DNA of 64,000 nucleotides from Candidatus Lindowbacteria bacterium RIFCSPLOWO2_12_FULL_62_27 (GCA_001784175.1 MFPR01000037.1:59644-123643); one strand, 5' to 3'. Positions 25,414 through 35,496 are shown, counted from the first letter of the stretch. Translations and numbers: made by a program. The notes: generated from the letters alone by a model not told the origin.

Positions 25414-26715
25414 TTGGCCGGGCGCCCGTCTTTTTCGGAGGCGTTCCAGTTCTGGCTTAAACTCGGGTTCATCAGTTTCGGCGGGCCTGGCGGCCAGATC
25501 GCGATCATGCATGCCGAGCTGGTCGAAAGGAAACGGTGGATTTCGGAAGAACGGTTTCTTCATGCGCTGAACTACTGCATGATGTTGCCCGGCCCCGAGG
25601 CCCAGCAGCTCGCCACGTACATGGGGTGGCTCCTGCACCGGACCGCCGGCGGCGTGGTGGCGGGTGCGCTGTTTGTGCTCCCGTCGTTTTTCATTCTGGT
25701 CGCCTTGAGCTGGGTGTATGTGACCTACGGGGCCGTTTCGTCCATTGCGGCGATGTTTTACGGCCTCAAGGCCGCCGTCCTGTCCATCGTTGCCGCCGCC
25801 GTGATCCGGATCGGCTGGAGGGCGCTCAAGAACGAGATGATGGTGATGCTCGCCGCATTGAGTTTTGTCGGAATATTTTTTGGCGGCGTTCCCTTTCCAC
25901 TCATTATTATTTCTGCGGCGGTCATTGGGCTCATCGGCAGCCGGCTCCGGCCGGACAAATTCTGTACCATTGGGGGGAATCGAACCGACCCCCCTCCCGG
26001 CATCGGCTCCCACGCTGATCCATTGGAAGAACATACCCGGCCAAGTTGGCGCCGGGCCCTGACTGTTTTGGTTGTCTGTCTGACACTGTGGACCGGCGCG
26101 CTGGCCTGTCTCGCTGTCTGGGGCGGATCGGCGGGCATTTTTTATAAAATGGGGAAATTCTTTTCGAAAGCCGCAATGGTGACGTTCGGCGGCGCGTATG
26201 CGGTCCTGCCGTACATCGCCCAGGCCGGCGTCGAAACCTATCACTGGCTTCAGCCGGGGCAGATGATCGACGGGCTGGGCCTCGCGGAAACCACGCCGGG
26301 GCCGCTCATTATGGTCGTCACGTTTGTCGGATACGTGGGCGCCTGGTCGAACCCGGCCGGCTTGACGCCGCCGGTGGCAGGGTTCGTGGGGGCGCTGGTC
26401 GCCACCTATTTCACGTTTCTGCCGTCATTCCTCTGGATTTTTCTGGGCGCGCCGTATATCGAGCGCACACGGGGCAACGCGCATCTGATGGGCACGCTTT
26501 CGGCCATCACAGCGGCCGTGGTTGGCGTGATCCTGAATCTGGCGGTTTTCTTCGGACTCCACGTTTTTTTTCCAACGCCGGGGGCCGTTGACTGGGCATC
26601 GTTCGTTCTGGCGGTCGTGACGTTTGTTGGTTTGTGGAAATTCAAATGGGATGTGGTGTACGTGGTATTGGGGAGTGCCATGGCAGGCCTGGCCTACCGT
26701 GCGATCGTCCATTAG
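25414..26715 (+). CDS. chrA: Chromate transporter
   Basis: A 433-residue membrane protein of the two-domain CHR family. The N-terminal half begins FWLKLGFISFGGPGGQIAIM with the LLPGPEAQQLATYMGW-like segment (here MLPGPEAQQL), and the C-terminal half has MVTFGGAYAVLPYIAQ and AETTPGPLIMV. The family exports chromate. The only in-frame start after the upstream stop is TTG 25414, directly behind the GATATCAT inverted repeat, without a Shine-Dalgarno. Its stop overlaps the stop of the convergent FAD gene by a few bases. Confidence 0.92.
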   Translation: MAGRPSFSEAFQFWLKLGFISFGGPGGQIAIMHAELVERKRWISEERFLHALNYCMMLPGPEAQQLATYMGWLLHRTAGGVVAGALFVLPSFFILVALSWVYVTYGAVSSIAAMFYGLKAAVLSIVAAAVIRIGWRALKNEMMVMLAALSFVGIFFGGVPFPLIIISAAVIGLIGSRLRPDKFCTIGGNRTDPPPGIGSHADPLEEHTRPSWRRALTVLVVCLTLWTGALACLAVWGGSAGIFYKMGKFFSKAAMVTFGGAYAVLPYIAQAGVETYHWLQPGQMIDGLGLAETTPGPLIMVVTFVGYVGAWSNPAGLTPPVAGFVGALVATYFTFLPSFLWIFLGAPYIERTRGNAHLMGTLSAITAAVVGVILNLAVFFGLHVFFPTPGAVDWASFVLAVVTFVGLWKFKWDVVYVVLGSAMAGLAYRAIVH

Positions 26716-27809
26716 GCGGCCGTGGTGGCCCGTTCAACCAGCCTGCGGATTCCGGGCGATGCGAGTCGAAGAGCGGCGGATGCGAGAAAAGGGGCCCGAA
26801 GCAGACGGGCGGCGAAATGAAGCAACGGCCGGTTGGGGCGATGGGGGTCTCTTCTCAAAAGCCGGCCATATTCTCGAGCCGCTCTCACGGGATCGTTCTG
26901 ATATTTTTCCAGCGCGACTCCCATCAACCGGGCCTGCCGGAGCGCCCGGGCGATGCCGTCGCCGAACGCCGATTCGCTCATGCCGGCGGAATCCCCGACG
27001 ATAAAAATGGGCGCCGTCATTTTTGCTCCGGCCGAAATTTCCGCCGCGCAGGCCGGAACCTGGAATAGGGCCGCCCGCGCATCGGCGGGGATGAGGTCGG
27101 CCCAAGCCGGAATCTCCGAACACAATCGGCCGCCAAATCCCGGCCGTCCCGGGGCCAATCGGCGATAAGCATCGGCCGAAAGAAGGCCCGCAAGGTTGAG
27201 GCCGTTCAATCCAAGATCACACAGGCCCACATATCCGCTTTCAATAGCCGCCAGCGCCACCGCGCCGTTCAGCCGGGCTGCCAATCGCGTTGAAAATCCA
27301 TAGACGAGTTTGAACTTGGATCGGACAAATCCCAATTTTCTGGCCGCGAATGAATTCGCGCCTTCGGCCACCACCAGCAATTCGGCCCTGAAGAGGTCAT
27401 TTCCGACTCGAACCTTGATCCGCCCTTCTGAAAGCTCAGCGACGTCGCCGGACACTTGCGTCCGAATCATTACGCCGCAGGCCTGCGCTGCGTCGATCAG
27501 AGATTCGGAGAGCGCCCGTCGTTCGGCGCCGACGGCGCCCGGCGAGATCGGGAATTCCCTCATGAACGGCCCCGCGAGAATCTGCACGCGGCTGATGGGT
27601 GCGCCCTCCGGCGGGCGGCCGACCAGCCGGCGCACTTCCTCGGCCGCGCTCGGATGAAGGAATTCTCCACAGCACTTTTGTTGCGGCAACGCCCGCCGCT
27701 CAAAGACCTGCACCTGGGCGCCGGACCGGGCCAGCCGGATGGCCGCCGCGAGGCCGGCGGGGCCGGCGCCCAGCACGATGGCGTCGTACACGAGGTTGGA
27801 CCGGTTCAT
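26712..27809 (-). CDS. FAD-dependent oxidoreductase, geranylgeranyl reductase-like
   Basis: A 365-residue flavoprotein of the p-hydroxybenzoate hydroxylase/geranylgeranyl reductase fold. The N-terminal dinucleotide motif is VLGAGPAGLAAAIRLARSG, and the second FAD motif region is FIVGDSAGMSESAFGDGIARAL. The KCCGEFLHP segment is typical of the group that acts on lipids or polyketide-derived products. It stands alone, convergent with chrA and divergent from the peroxiredoxin gene. The substrate is unknown. Confidence 0.8.
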   Translation of the reverse strand: MNRSNLVYDAIVLGAGPAGLAAAIRLARSGAQVQVFERRALPQQKCCGEFLHPSAAEEVRRLVGRPPEGAPISRVQILAGPFMREFPISPGAVGAERRALSESLIDAAQACGVMIRTQVSGDVAELSEGRIKVRVGNDLFRAELLVVAEGANSFAARKLGFVRSKFKLVYGFSTRLAARLNGAVALAAIESGYVGLCDLGLNGLNLAGLLSADAYRRLAPGRPGFGGRLCSEIPAWADLIPADARAALFQVPACAAEISAGAKMTAPIFIVGDSAGMSESAFGDGIARALRQARLMGVALEKYQNDPVRAAREYGRLLRRDPHRPNRPLLHFAARLLRAPFLASAALRLASPGIRRLVERATTAA

Positions 27810-27935
27810 CTTTCATCCCACCCTTTCTGATATACATTCTAATACAGAAATCGTTTCCAAGTGGATTCGGATGATATCTCTTGCTACGATCCGTCCCGCA
27901 ACGTCACAACGCCAAATTCCAAGGAGGTGCAAGAC

Positions 27936-28481
27936 ATGAACCGTTTGATCGGAATCGGAGAGAAGTTTCCGGAGTTTTCAATGCAGGCCTGCGTGTCCCT
28001 GGAGCATGGGAAGGAATTCGTCACGGTCCACCGAAGGGACATGGAGGGGAAGTGGACAGTCCTGTTCTTCTGGCCGCTCGATTTCACCTTTGTGTGTCCA
28101 ACGGAACTTGCGGAATTCAACCACCGCCTGAAGGATTTCCGGGATCGGGATGCGCAGGTTCTGGGGATCAGCAACGACAGCCACTTTGTGCATCTGGCCT
28201 GGCGCAATGCGCATCCGGACCTGAAGGACCTCGGCTATCCGATGCTGGCCGACAACAAGAAGGATCTGAGCGAGGCGCTGGGAGTCCTGCATCCCACCGA
28301 GAAGGTTCCCTTGCGGGCCACATTCATTGTGGATCCCGAGGGAGTCATCCGCTGGGTCAGCGTGAATGATCTGAACGTGGGCCGAAACATCAACGAGGTG
28401 TTGCGCATCCTGGACGCCCTGCAGACCGGCGAACTCTGCCCGTGCAATTGGGAAAAGGGCCGGCCGACGCTGAAGGTGTGA
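27936..28481 (+). CDS. Peroxiredoxin (AhpC/Prx family)
   Basis: A 181-residue 2-Cys peroxiredoxin that reduces peroxides. The peroxidatic cysteine lies in the FTFVCPTELAEF motif (about residue 52), and a second cysteine near the C-terminus (GELCPCNWEKG) can act as resolving residue. The ATG at 27936 was chosen for the AAGGAGGTG site 7 bases upstream, one of the strongest in the window, which suggests high expression. No reductase partner is adjacent. Confidence 0.92.
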   Translation: MNRLIGIGEKFPEFSMQACVSLEHGKEFVTVHRRDMEGKWTVLFFWPLDFTFVCPTELAEFNHRLKDFRDRDAQVLGISNDSHFVHLAWRNAHPDLKDLGYPMLADNKKDLSEALGVLHPTEKVPLRATFIVDPEGVIRWVSVNDLNVGRNINEVLRILDALQTGELCPCNWEKGRPTLKV

Positions 28482-28537
28482 ACCGCCGGGCTATCGGGAC
28501 ACGGTCTGCATGGTCGCCGCCCAAAAATAGAGCGGCG

Positions 28538-30181
28538 CTATTTCAAGCGGTAAAGGTAAAAGGGCGGGAACGCGATTGTAATCTGCCCGGCCTGATCCAG
28601 CGTCCGCCGGATCTCGGCTTCGCGTCCTGGCGGCAGGCTCATGCCTTCCACGAGGAGAAAATACCGTTCCGGCAGATCCGAAACAGTTTTCCATGAGTCG
28701 TAGGGCTGGATGTCCTCAAATCGGTAGATGGCCTGCCGGCGCGGCTCGTTCCCCATTTCCTCCAGCGTCTTGCCGTCCATGTATCGCATCTCGTAGCAAG
28801 GAGCATCCGGGTCGGATTCGACGACTTTCAGCATGAACTCATAGAAATGGACGTTGCCCAGGTTGTATTCGAGTCCGGCGTATTCGGCCGGTTGTTTGAA
28901 TCGATCGAGGCGTTCGCGGATGCGGTCCGGCGTCAAAAACAGCCGCCCTTTCCACACGTCGCCGCTCATCGCGGCGATCGACTCGCCTCGCGGTAAATTC
29001 CTTCGAACCCAGACAATCATATCATGCGCGGGCGCCTTCGCGGTGAAGTAATATGCGGCTTGTTCATACAGCGGCGTGTAACCTGACAGAAAAAATGTGG
29101 AGGACACGATCCCGATCGCGCCCAAGGCCGGCCCGGCCATGCGGTGAAGGTTCGCGCTGATCCAGACCACGCCAGCCGCCGCCAACGCGATCAACATGGG
29201 CCAGATGGCCATCGCATAGAGCGGCCCGATGCCCCAGCCGTGGCCGAGCACGGCCAGAAAACCCACGATGGGGCAAACCGCCAGCGGCCAGAGGCGGCGC
29301 CGAACCTCAGGCGGCGAGAAAATCCCCAGAATCGCCGGCAACGCCACAAGATACCCGAGCATCTGGCCAAAGATCATGTGGAGGGTCGTCCACAGCCCCT
29401 GCCGTTCGGTGGCGCTTTGACGAAGTTCGACATCGCGCGTGAAGGATGCCAGCGAAAGCTGGAGGTTCGAAAAGACGTACGGGTTCATCCCCGCGTAACA
29501 AACGCTGAATACGACGACCGCCAGTCCCGCGCGGCGCCATTCCCGGCCGGCCAGAAGAACGGCCAGAACAGCTACCAGCGCCAGTCCCCCCGGGATCTTC
29601 GAGGACGCCGCAAGGGCCGAACACAGGCACGCGAGGAGCAGGTCCTTCAATTGCCTTGAATCCTGATACAGCGTCATGCGATCCAACGTCAGAATGACAA
29701 ACAGGACGGCCAGCATATCCTCCGACGCGTGCCGGCTGATTTCGGCGTGAACGGCCGAAAACACGCCGAAGGCCAGAGCCCAGAAACCACCGGCGTCCCC
29801 CAGCCACCGCCGGCAGAGTCGGAAAAGAAGCCAGAGCGACAGCACCGCAAGGATCATCTGGCCGATCCGGTCGATCAGATAGAGTTCCGTATGGTCGAGA
29901 AAAAAATCCCTGGCAAAATCAAAGGACGATTCGTACCGGCCGATCGCCCGGCCGACGAGATAATAAATTCCGAATTCCGCCAAGAGCACGTACCAGATCA
30001 CGCCCTTGCCGATCTGCTGCGGATTGAGGTCCCGCGCGGCGGCCATTTTCAGCGCCGTGTTGACGTTTCGCTGTTCCTTTTCCGACTGCGAAAACGGCAG
30101 TCCGTAGGTGATGCTGGTGGCGCGAATGCCGAACGCGACAAGAAGCAGCAGCGCCAGCCCGATCCATGATGCCCTTGTCAT
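28538..30181 (-). CDS. Multi-pass membrane glycosyltransferase-like protein (PMT/GT39-like)
   Basis: A 547-residue protein. About ten membrane segments span residues 5-375, followed by a soluble C-terminal domain of about 150 residues. Features such as the acidic residues in the first periplasmic loop (FSQSEKEQRN) and the AEISRHASEDMLAVLFVILT region match ArnT/PMT-like enzymes that transfer sugars from polyprenyl phosphates. The donor and acceptor are unknown. The ATG is preceded by TATGAT (30188-30193) only 6 bases away. It is transcribed divergently from the Y-family polymerase gene. Confidence 0.7.
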   Translation of the reverse strand: MTRASWIGLALLLLVAFGIRATSITYGLPFSQSEKEQRNVNTALKMAAARDLNPQQIGKGVIWYVLLAEFGIYYLVGRAIGRYESSFDFARDFFLDHTELYLIDRIGQMILAVLSLWLLFRLCRRWLGDAGGFWALAFGVFSAVHAEISRHASEDMLAVLFVILTLDRMTLYQDSRQLKDLLLACLCSALAASSKIPGGLALVAVLAVLLAGREWRRAGLAVVVFSVCYAGMNPYVFSNLQLSLASFTRDVELRQSATERQGLWTTLHMIFGQMLGYLVALPAILGIFSPPEVRRRLWPLAVCPIVGFLAVLGHGWGIGPLYAMAIWPMLIALAAAGVVWISANLHRMAGPALGAIGIVSSTFFLSGYTPLYEQAAYYFTAKAPAHDMIVWVRRNLPRGESIAAMSGDVWKGRLFLTPDRIRERLDRFKQPAEYAGLEYNLGNVHFYEFMLKVVESDPDAPCYEMRYMDGKTLEEMGNEPRRQAIYRFEDIQPYDSWKTVSDLPERYFLLVEGMSLPPGREAEIRRTLDQAGQITIAFPPFYLYRLK

Positions 30182-30211
30182 TGGATCATCATATCCTGCG
30201 GCGGTTGCGGC

Positions 30212-30240
30212 TTGACAGACCTACAAATGTAGGTTATCCC
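30212..30240 (+). promoter_or_regulatory. Promoter of the Y-family polymerase with LexA-like box
   Basis: TTGACA (30212-30217), a 17-base spacer and TATCCC (30235-30240) lie 6 bases before the ATG. The spacer holds the inverted repeat ACCTACA-AA-TGTAGGT (30219-30234). Its position over the promoter of a translesion polymerase suggests an SOS repressor site of non-classical sequence. Confidence 0.5.
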
Positions 30241-30246
30241 GCCGGC

Positions 30247-31509
30247 ATGGGGAACAGGGTTATTGCCCTCATGGACGCGGATGCGTTTTTCGCGGCGTGC
30301 GAGCGGACAGTCGATCCGCGCCTGGCGGGCCGGGCGGTGGTGGTGGTGGCGGACGCGAAGCGGCGCAGCGTGGTGCTGGCGGCCAGTTACGAGGCGCGGC
30401 CCCATGGCGTGCGGACGGGGATGGTGCTGCACGAGGCCAGAAAGCTCTGCCCGCAATTGGCGGTGGTGGAAAGCCATCCGCCTCTGTATCTGCATCTCTC
30501 CGCGGAGATAGAAAAAATTCTGCGGGATTTCAGCGACCGGGTTGAAATGGCGTCGGTCGATGAGGCGTATCTGGATCTCACCGGCGTCTTGGATTACTTT
30601 CGTCTTTCCGCCCTTGATCTTTGCCGGATGGCCCAGCTTCGCATCCAGCGGGAGCTGGGCCTGCCCGTCACGTTCGGCGTCGGGCCCAACAAACTGCTCG
30701 CAAAACTTCTGGCGGATCTCGCCAAACCCGAAGGCATCCGCGAAATCCGGACCGTGCCGGACGCCTCCGGCGATCCGTCGCCCGTGGAGGCGCTCCTGGA
30801 AACGATGCCGGTCGAAAAACTTTGCGGCATCGGTTCGCGATTGAGGGAGGCGCTGGCGGAGATGGGCGTCCGAACGGCGGGAGAGCTTGGCCGCGCCCCG
30901 CTTCAGGCGCTGACCGCCCGGTTCGGCGTGATCGGCTGGACATTGAAGCGCATGGGGCAGGGATTGGACGACCGCCCGGTTCTTGCGTGCGCATCCGGCC
31001 CGGAGGAAGTCAAATCGGTCGGGCATGCGCACACGCTCGCAGCCGACACATCGAACCCGTTGGTCGTCCGCTCATTTTTGTTTTTTCTGTCCGAAAAAGT
31101 GGCGGCGCGTCTTCGCCGGTACGGCCTTGCCGGGCGGGTGGCGCACGTCACGATCCGGACCGCCGGCTTTGAAACGTTCGGCCGGCAGAGGAAGATGAGC
31201 GTGCCGGCGTCCAGCGGCCCGCAGATTTACGGCGTGGCGCGCGGCCTTCTGGACGAGCTCTGGCCGTGCCCGCGAACGCCGCTCCGGCTGATCGGCGTTT
31301 CGGTTTCTGACCTTTCTGCCCGCTCCGCCCAGCCGCCGCTTTTGGCGGCTGAGCGCCGGCGGCTTGAGCTGGACGACGTCGTGGATCAAATCAACGCCCG
31401 GTTCGGCCGCTGGACGATCCGACCCGCGGCGCAAATTCCGGCCGAACGGTTCGGCATTCTCACGCCGCCCGTCCCGCCGAAACTCGGACCCCTACACAGA
31501 ACGCTTTGA
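30247..31509 (+). CDS. dinB: Y-family DNA polymerase (DinB/Pol IV-like)
   Basis: A 420-residue translesion polymerase. The catalytic carboxylates are in ALMDADAFFAACE (first Asp) and SVDEAYLDLTG (Asp-Glu pair); VTFGVGPNKLLAKLLADLAK and the helix-hairpin-helix region CGIGSRLREALAEMGV follow. The little-finger domain is at about residues 245-360. It could equally be called a UmuC/ImuB-like member, but catalytic residues are intact, unlike ImuB. The mRNA is probably leaderless, and the promoter spacer contains a palindrome that may bind LexA. Confidence 0.88.
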   Translation: MGNRVIALMDADAFFAACERTVDPRLAGRAVVVVADAKRRSVVLAASYEARPHGVRTGMVLHEARKLCPQLAVVESHPPLYLHLSAEIEKILRDFSDRVEMASVDEAYLDLTGVLDYFRLSALDLCRMAQLRIQRELGLPVTFGVGPNKLLAKLLADLAKPEGIREIRTVPDASGDPSPVEALLETMPVEKLCGIGSRLREALAEMGVRTAGELGRAPLQALTARFGVIGWTLKRMGQGLDDRPVLACASGPEEVKSVGHAHTLAADTSNPLVVRSFLFFLSEKVAARLRRYGLAGRVAHVTIRTAGFETFGRQRKMSVPASSGPQIYGVARGLLDELWPCPRTPLRLIGVSVSDLSARSAQPPLLAAERRRLELDDVVDQINARFGRWTIRPAAQIPAERFGILTPPVPPKLGPLHRTL

Positions 31510-31531
31510 CGATAGTACGATCCGCCCCGTG

Positions 31532-32755
31532 ATGGATTCATTGGCGATCAAAGCTGGCCGGGCGCTGGATGTGCGGTCGGGAAAGATGATGGAGGACGTA
31601 ACCATCCTTGTGGAGCAAGGCCGGATTGCCGGCATCGGGCCTGGCGTGGGCATTCCGAAAGGAACGCCCGTTGTGGATGCGGGCGGGCTCACGCTCATTC
31701 CGGGCCTCCATGACAATCACTGCCATCTCATGCTGGAGCCTCGCAATTTTGACGAACTCATTTACAAGCGCGCCTCGGCCGCGATGGCGCTGGATGCGTG
31801 GATCAACGCCTCCAAGGCGCTTCAGTCGGGATTCACGACGGTGCGCGATCCGGGGGACTGTGACCGCGAATACGGGCTGGTGGATCTTCGGAAGGCGATC
31901 GATCAGGGGAAACTGCCGGGCCCGCGCGTGATCGTCGCGCCGCATTTTCTGTCGCCGACCGGCGGCCATGGCGACGCGAACGATTTTGCCCACGACCTGC
32001 GCATGGCCGGCATCGGCCGGATCGTGGACGGGCCGGACGGGATGCGGAAGGCGGTGCGGGAGGAGATCAAGTACGGCGCGGAGTGGATCAAAGTTTTCGT
32101 CAGCGGCGGCGTATTGTCCAAGGGCGACAATCCCGCGCATTCGACCTACACGATCGAAGAGGTCCGCGCGGCCGCGGAGGAGGCGCACCGGCTCGGCCGG
32201 AAAATCACCGCGCACGCGCACGGCGCCCAGGCCATCCGGTACTGCGTCGAGGCCGGGTTCGACGGCGTCGAGCATTGCACGATGGTGGATGACGACACGA
32301 TCGGCCTCATGAAACGGAGCGGCACGTTCTGCGTTCCCACGCTCTACGTGCTCGATTTTCTGGTGAAGGAGGACAACGGCCTGGACCTGACGCCGGATCT
32401 GGTCGAAAAGGCCCGCGTGATGCGAAACGTCCAGCGCGAGCGGTTCCGCAAAGTGGTGGAGGCCGGCGTGCCGGTCGCGTACGGCACCGACATCGGCGTG
32501 TTTCCGCACGGCGAAAACTGGCGCGATTTTTCCGTGATGGTCGAGTGCGGCATGACGCCGCTGGAGGCCATCCGAACCGCCACGCTGAACTCCGCGCGGA
32601 TGAATGGCATCGACCACGAAGTCGGGACGCTGGAGATGGGCCGGAAGGCCGACATCATCGGCGTCGACGGAAACCCTGTCGACGACGTTTCGAGTCTCCG
32701 CCGGGTGCGGCTCGTCATGCGGGATGGAAGAATTTTCAAAACGCCGGCCGAATGA
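31532..32755 (+). CDS. Amidohydrolase (imidazolonepropionase-like)
   Basis: A 407-residue metal-dependent hydrolase of the amidohydrolase superfamily. PGLHDNHCHLM gives the HxH metal ligands, the lysine lies in EWIKVFVSGG, and HAHGAQAIRYCV, EHCTMV and YGTDIGVFPHGEN provide further ligands and the catalytic Asp. This pattern is that of the imidazolonepropionase/prolidase-like group acting on cyclic or peptide amides. The natural substrate is unknown. It follows the polymerase gene by 22 bases and may share its transcript. Confidence 0.85.
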   Translation: MDSLAIKAGRALDVRSGKMMEDVTILVEQGRIAGIGPGVGIPKGTPVVDAGGLTLIPGLHDNHCHLMLEPRNFDELIYKRASAAMALDAWINASKALQSGFTTVRDPGDCDREYGLVDLRKAIDQGKLPGPRVIVAPHFLSPTGGHGDANDFAHDLRMAGIGRIVDGPDGMRKAVREEIKYGAEWIKVFVSGGVLSKGDNPAHSTYTIEEVRAAAEEAHRLGRKITAHAHGAQAIRYCVEAGFDGVEHCTMVDDDTIGLMKRSGTFCVPTLYVLDFLVKEDNGLDLTPDLVEKARVMRNVQRERFRKVVEAGVPVAYGTDIGVFPHGENWRDFSVMVECGMTPLEAIRTATLNSARMNGIDHEVGTLEMGRKADIIGVDGNPVDDVSSLRRVRLVMRDGRIFKTPAE

Positions 32756-32791
32756 GCCGGCCGGACAATTCAAACGGGAGGTGAGAGTGAC

Positions 32792-33262
32792 GTGATCCGC
32801 CGCATATCCAGTCGGTTTCTTTTCACATCTTTGGCTGTCGGACTGCTCTTTGCCGCGTGCCGGGAAGGTGCCGATCGGGGTGAGTCTTCTCCGAAACCGG
32901 AGGGGAAACCCGTTCAGGTGATCACAACACGAAGCGGAATGAAATATCAGATATTGAAAGCCGGCGCCGGAGCGGAGGCCCGGCCGGGCCAGACCGTCAC
33001 CGTTCATTACACGGGCTGGCTCATGAACGGGAAGGAGTTCGACAGTTCCCGGGGACACGAACCCTTCGTGTTCCCGCTGGGCGCGGGCCAGGTGATCAAG
33101 GGATGGGACGAGGGCGTGGCCGGAATGAAGGTCGGCGAGACGCGGCACCTCACGATCCCGCCGGAACTGGGATATGGCGCGCGCGGCGCGGGCGGAGTGA
33201 TTCCTCCCAACGCGACATTGATTTTTGAAGTGGAACTTTTGTCCATAAAGGAGCAACCATGA
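32792..33262 (+). CDS. FKBP-type peptidyl-prolyl isomerase lipoprotein
   Basis: A 156-residue lipoprotein. The signal peptide ends in the lipobox LFAAC (Cys at about residue 23), followed by one FKBP domain (about 48-155) with [34 protein letters not shown] and [11 protein letters not shown], the normal proline-isomerase active-site residues. The GTG at 32792 has GGGAGGTGAGAG upstream. It likely assists folding of envelope proteins in the periplasm. It overlaps the next gene by ATGA. Confidence 0.92.
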   Translation: MIRRISSRFLFTSLAVGLLFAACREGADRGESSPKPEGKPVQVITTRSGMKYQILKAGAGAEARPGQTVTVHYTGWLMNGKEFDSSRGHEPFVFPLGAGQVIKGWDEGVAGMKVGETRHLTIPPELGYGARGAGGVIPPNATLIFEVELLSIKEQP

Positions 33263-34269
33263 GCAAAAACGATTTTCCCCGTGTGGCGATCTATCTTCAG
33301 GACAAGCATTCCCTGCAGGATGGGATGGACTACGTGAAGTATGCGGAATCGCGCGGATTCGAAGCGGTATGGCAGGCCGAGTCGCGGCTGGTGCGCGACG
33401 CGATCGTGCCGATGGCCGCGTTCGCGGCGGTCACGCGGAAACTCAAGGTCGGCTCCGGCGTCATCAACAACTGGACCCGCAACATCGGGCTCCTCGCGTC
33501 GACGTTTCTCACGCTCGACGATCTGGCGCCGAACCGCGTGATCTGCGGCATCGGGGCCTGGTGGGATCCGCTGGCGGCCAATGTCGGCATCAAACGCCAC
33601 AAGCACCTTCTGGCCATGCGGGAGACCGTGACGGTCCTCCGCCGCCTGTTAAATATGGAGAAGGTCACCTTCGAGGGGGAGTTTCATCAAGTCAAGGGGA
33701 TTGAACTCGACGTGGTCCACGGCCGGCGCGAGCCGCGCAGCGTCCCGATCATGATCGGCGCGACGGGGCCGAACATGATGGAGCTGACCGGAGAGATCGC
33801 CGACGGCGCCGTACTCAACTATTGCGTTGCGCCGGAATACAACGACGAGGCGATGGAGCTTCTGGAAAAAGGCGCCCGCAGAGCCGGCCGGAAGATCGAA
33901 GACATCGACCGGCCCCAGCTCGTCGTCTGTGCGGTCGACCGCGACGAGAACAAGGCCCGCAACGACGCCAAGTGGCTTCTCACCCAGTACCTCGCCCAGC
34001 AGCCGCACATCGCCAAGGCCAGCAACACGCCGCAGCACATCGTTGACAAAATCCAGTCCATTCTCGGCTGGCCGGCCACGAAGGAACAGATTTCAAAAGC
34101 CATGCAGTACGTGCCCGATGACCTGGTGGACCGCATCACCGCGAGCGGAACGCCGGACCAGGCGCGGGCCAAGGTCCAACAGTATGTCAAGCGCGGCGCG
34201 ACCTGTCCGATCCTCTACCCGATGTCCGACGACGTCAAACTGATGATCGATACCTTTGCGGTTGTGTAG
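33259..34269 (+). CDS. LLM-class flavin/F420-dependent oxidoreductase
   Basis: A 336-residue protein of the luciferase-like monooxygenase family, most like the methylene-tetrahydromethanopterin reductase (Mer)-like branch: [46 protein letters not shown] and [21 protein letters not shown]. Members use F420 or FMN; which one cannot be read here, and no F420 biosynthesis gene is in the window. It is translationally coupled (ATGA) to the FKBP lipoprotein gene. Confidence 0.82.
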   Translation: MSKNDFPRVAIYLQDKHSLQDGMDYVKYAESRGFEAVWQAESRLVRDAIVPMAAFAAVTRKLKVGSGVINNWTRNIGLLASTFLTLDDLAPNRVICGIGAWWDPLAANVGIKRHKHLLAMRETVTVLRRLLNMEKVTFEGEFHQVKGIELDVVHGRREPRSVPIMIGATGPNMMELTGEIADGAVLNYCVAPEYNDEAMELLEKGARRAGRKIEDIDRPQLVVCAVDRDENKARNDAKWLLTQYLAQQPHIAKASNTPQHIVDKIQSILGWPATKEQISKAMQYVPDDLVDRITASGTPDQARAKVQQYVKRGATCPILYPMSDDVKLMIDTFAVV

Positions 34270-34284
34270 AGGCGCGCTTCGGAT

Positions 34285-35496
34285 TTACGCAAGCAAGCGG
34301 ATCAAACGCGAGATCGCATAGGCGACAGACCGTTCCCGGACCGCCTCACGGTCGCCGACGAACCGCTGGCGCTCGGTCTGAACGGCATTCCCCCGCACGG
34401 CGAACCCAAACCACACGGTGCCGGCCGGTTTCCCGCGCGTGCCTCTGGTGGGTCCGGCGATTCCGGTGATCGAAACGGCGATGTCGCCGCCCAACTTTTT
34501 CAGCGCGCCCGATGCCATTTCTTTCGCACACTCACGGCTGACCGCCCCGGCCCGGGCCAGCGTGTCCGGCCGCACTCCCAGGAATTTCCGTTTCAGCGCG
34601 TTGCTGTACGCGACCACACCGCCGATGAGGACGCGGCTGGCGCCGGGGACATTCGTGATCGTCGCCGCGAGAAGTCCCGCCGTGCAGGATTCGGCCAGCG
34701 CGAGCCGGCGGCGGCGCCTCCGAAGGAGCCGCACAAGTTTCTCTTCCGGCGCGGCATCGCCTTCGACCACCAGAAATTTTTCGAGATGGGCCCGGACCGT
34801 TTTTCGAAACTCCGTGCGATCCCTCCCTTGGTCCGTTCGAAGGATGACGTCCACGCCCCGGAGTTTGGGGTAGATGCCGTACCGGGTTCTCAAATGAACG
34901 GGCAGTCGCTCCTGCAGGATCGTGTCGAGGGTTGATTCGGGAACGCCGGTGAACTGATAGACGTCGGCGTATTCCGCGCGTGCGGCCGACCGTTTCGGCC
35001 GGCGGCCGCCCCTTGCCACGTGGCGCGTGACCATCGCGCGAAATTCCTTTGGAACGCCCGGGAAAAAGTAGTACCGGGTTTTCGCCCGGCGCACCGTAAA
35101 TCCGACGGCGCCGCCGACCGGGTTGTCCAGCGGCGCGGCGGCGGCCGGATACAGCGCCTGGGCCGCATTGTTGGGCGTGATGTCTTTAATGCCGGCGCGG
35201 TGAAGTTTTCCCGTGAACTTGCGCAGCGTCGGCCGGTGCTGTTGGACGCCGCATCGAAGCCACCGGCATGCAAAGTCGCGCGTGAGGTCATCGACCGTCG
35301 GGCCAAGCCCGCCTGAGACCACGACCACGCGGCACCGGCTTAAAAATCGCAGCGCCGGCAAAACTTCCGCCGCGTCGTCCCCCACGGCCATCGCGATCGT
35401 GCGGCCGAATTGCCGGCCGAACCACCGCGCATTGTCGTTGTCGACCCGGCCCTCGGCCACCTCGTTGCCGATGGCGAGCATGCCGAACGGTATCAC
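34285..35496 (-). CDS. cinA: CinA family protein (nicotinamide-nucleotide amidase)
   Basis: A 403-residue protein with the two-domain CinA layout. The N-terminal MoaB/MogA-like domain (about 1-170) has VVVSGGLGPTVDDLTRDF, and the C-terminal amidase domain (about 245-400) has LALAESCTAGLLAATITNVPGAS and ISVTGIAGP-like (SITGIAGPTRGT). The C-terminal domain deamidates NMN in pyridine nucleotide salvage. The GTG at 35496 is immediately next to the ettA stop; an internal ATG at 35481 is an alternative. Confidence 0.88.
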   Translation of the reverse strand: MIPFGMLAIGNEVAEGRVDNDNARWFGRQFGRTIAMAVGDDAAEVLPALRFLSRCRVVVVSGGLGPTVDDLTRDFACRWLRCGVQQHRPTLRKFTGKLHRAGIKDITPNNAAQALYPAAAAPLDNPVGGAVGFTVRRAKTRYYFFPGVPKEFRAMVTRHVARGGRRPKRSAARAEYADVYQFTGVPESTLDTILQERLPVHLRTRYGIYPKLRGVDVILRTDQGRDRTEFRKTVRAHLEKFLVVEGDAAPEEKLVRLLRRRRRRLALAESCTAGLLAATITNVPGASRVLIGGVVAYSNALKRKFLGVRPDTLARAGAVSRECAKEMASGALKKLGGDIAVSITGIAGPTRGTRGKPAGTVWFGFAVRGNAVQTERQRFVGDREAVRERSVAYAISRLIRLLA

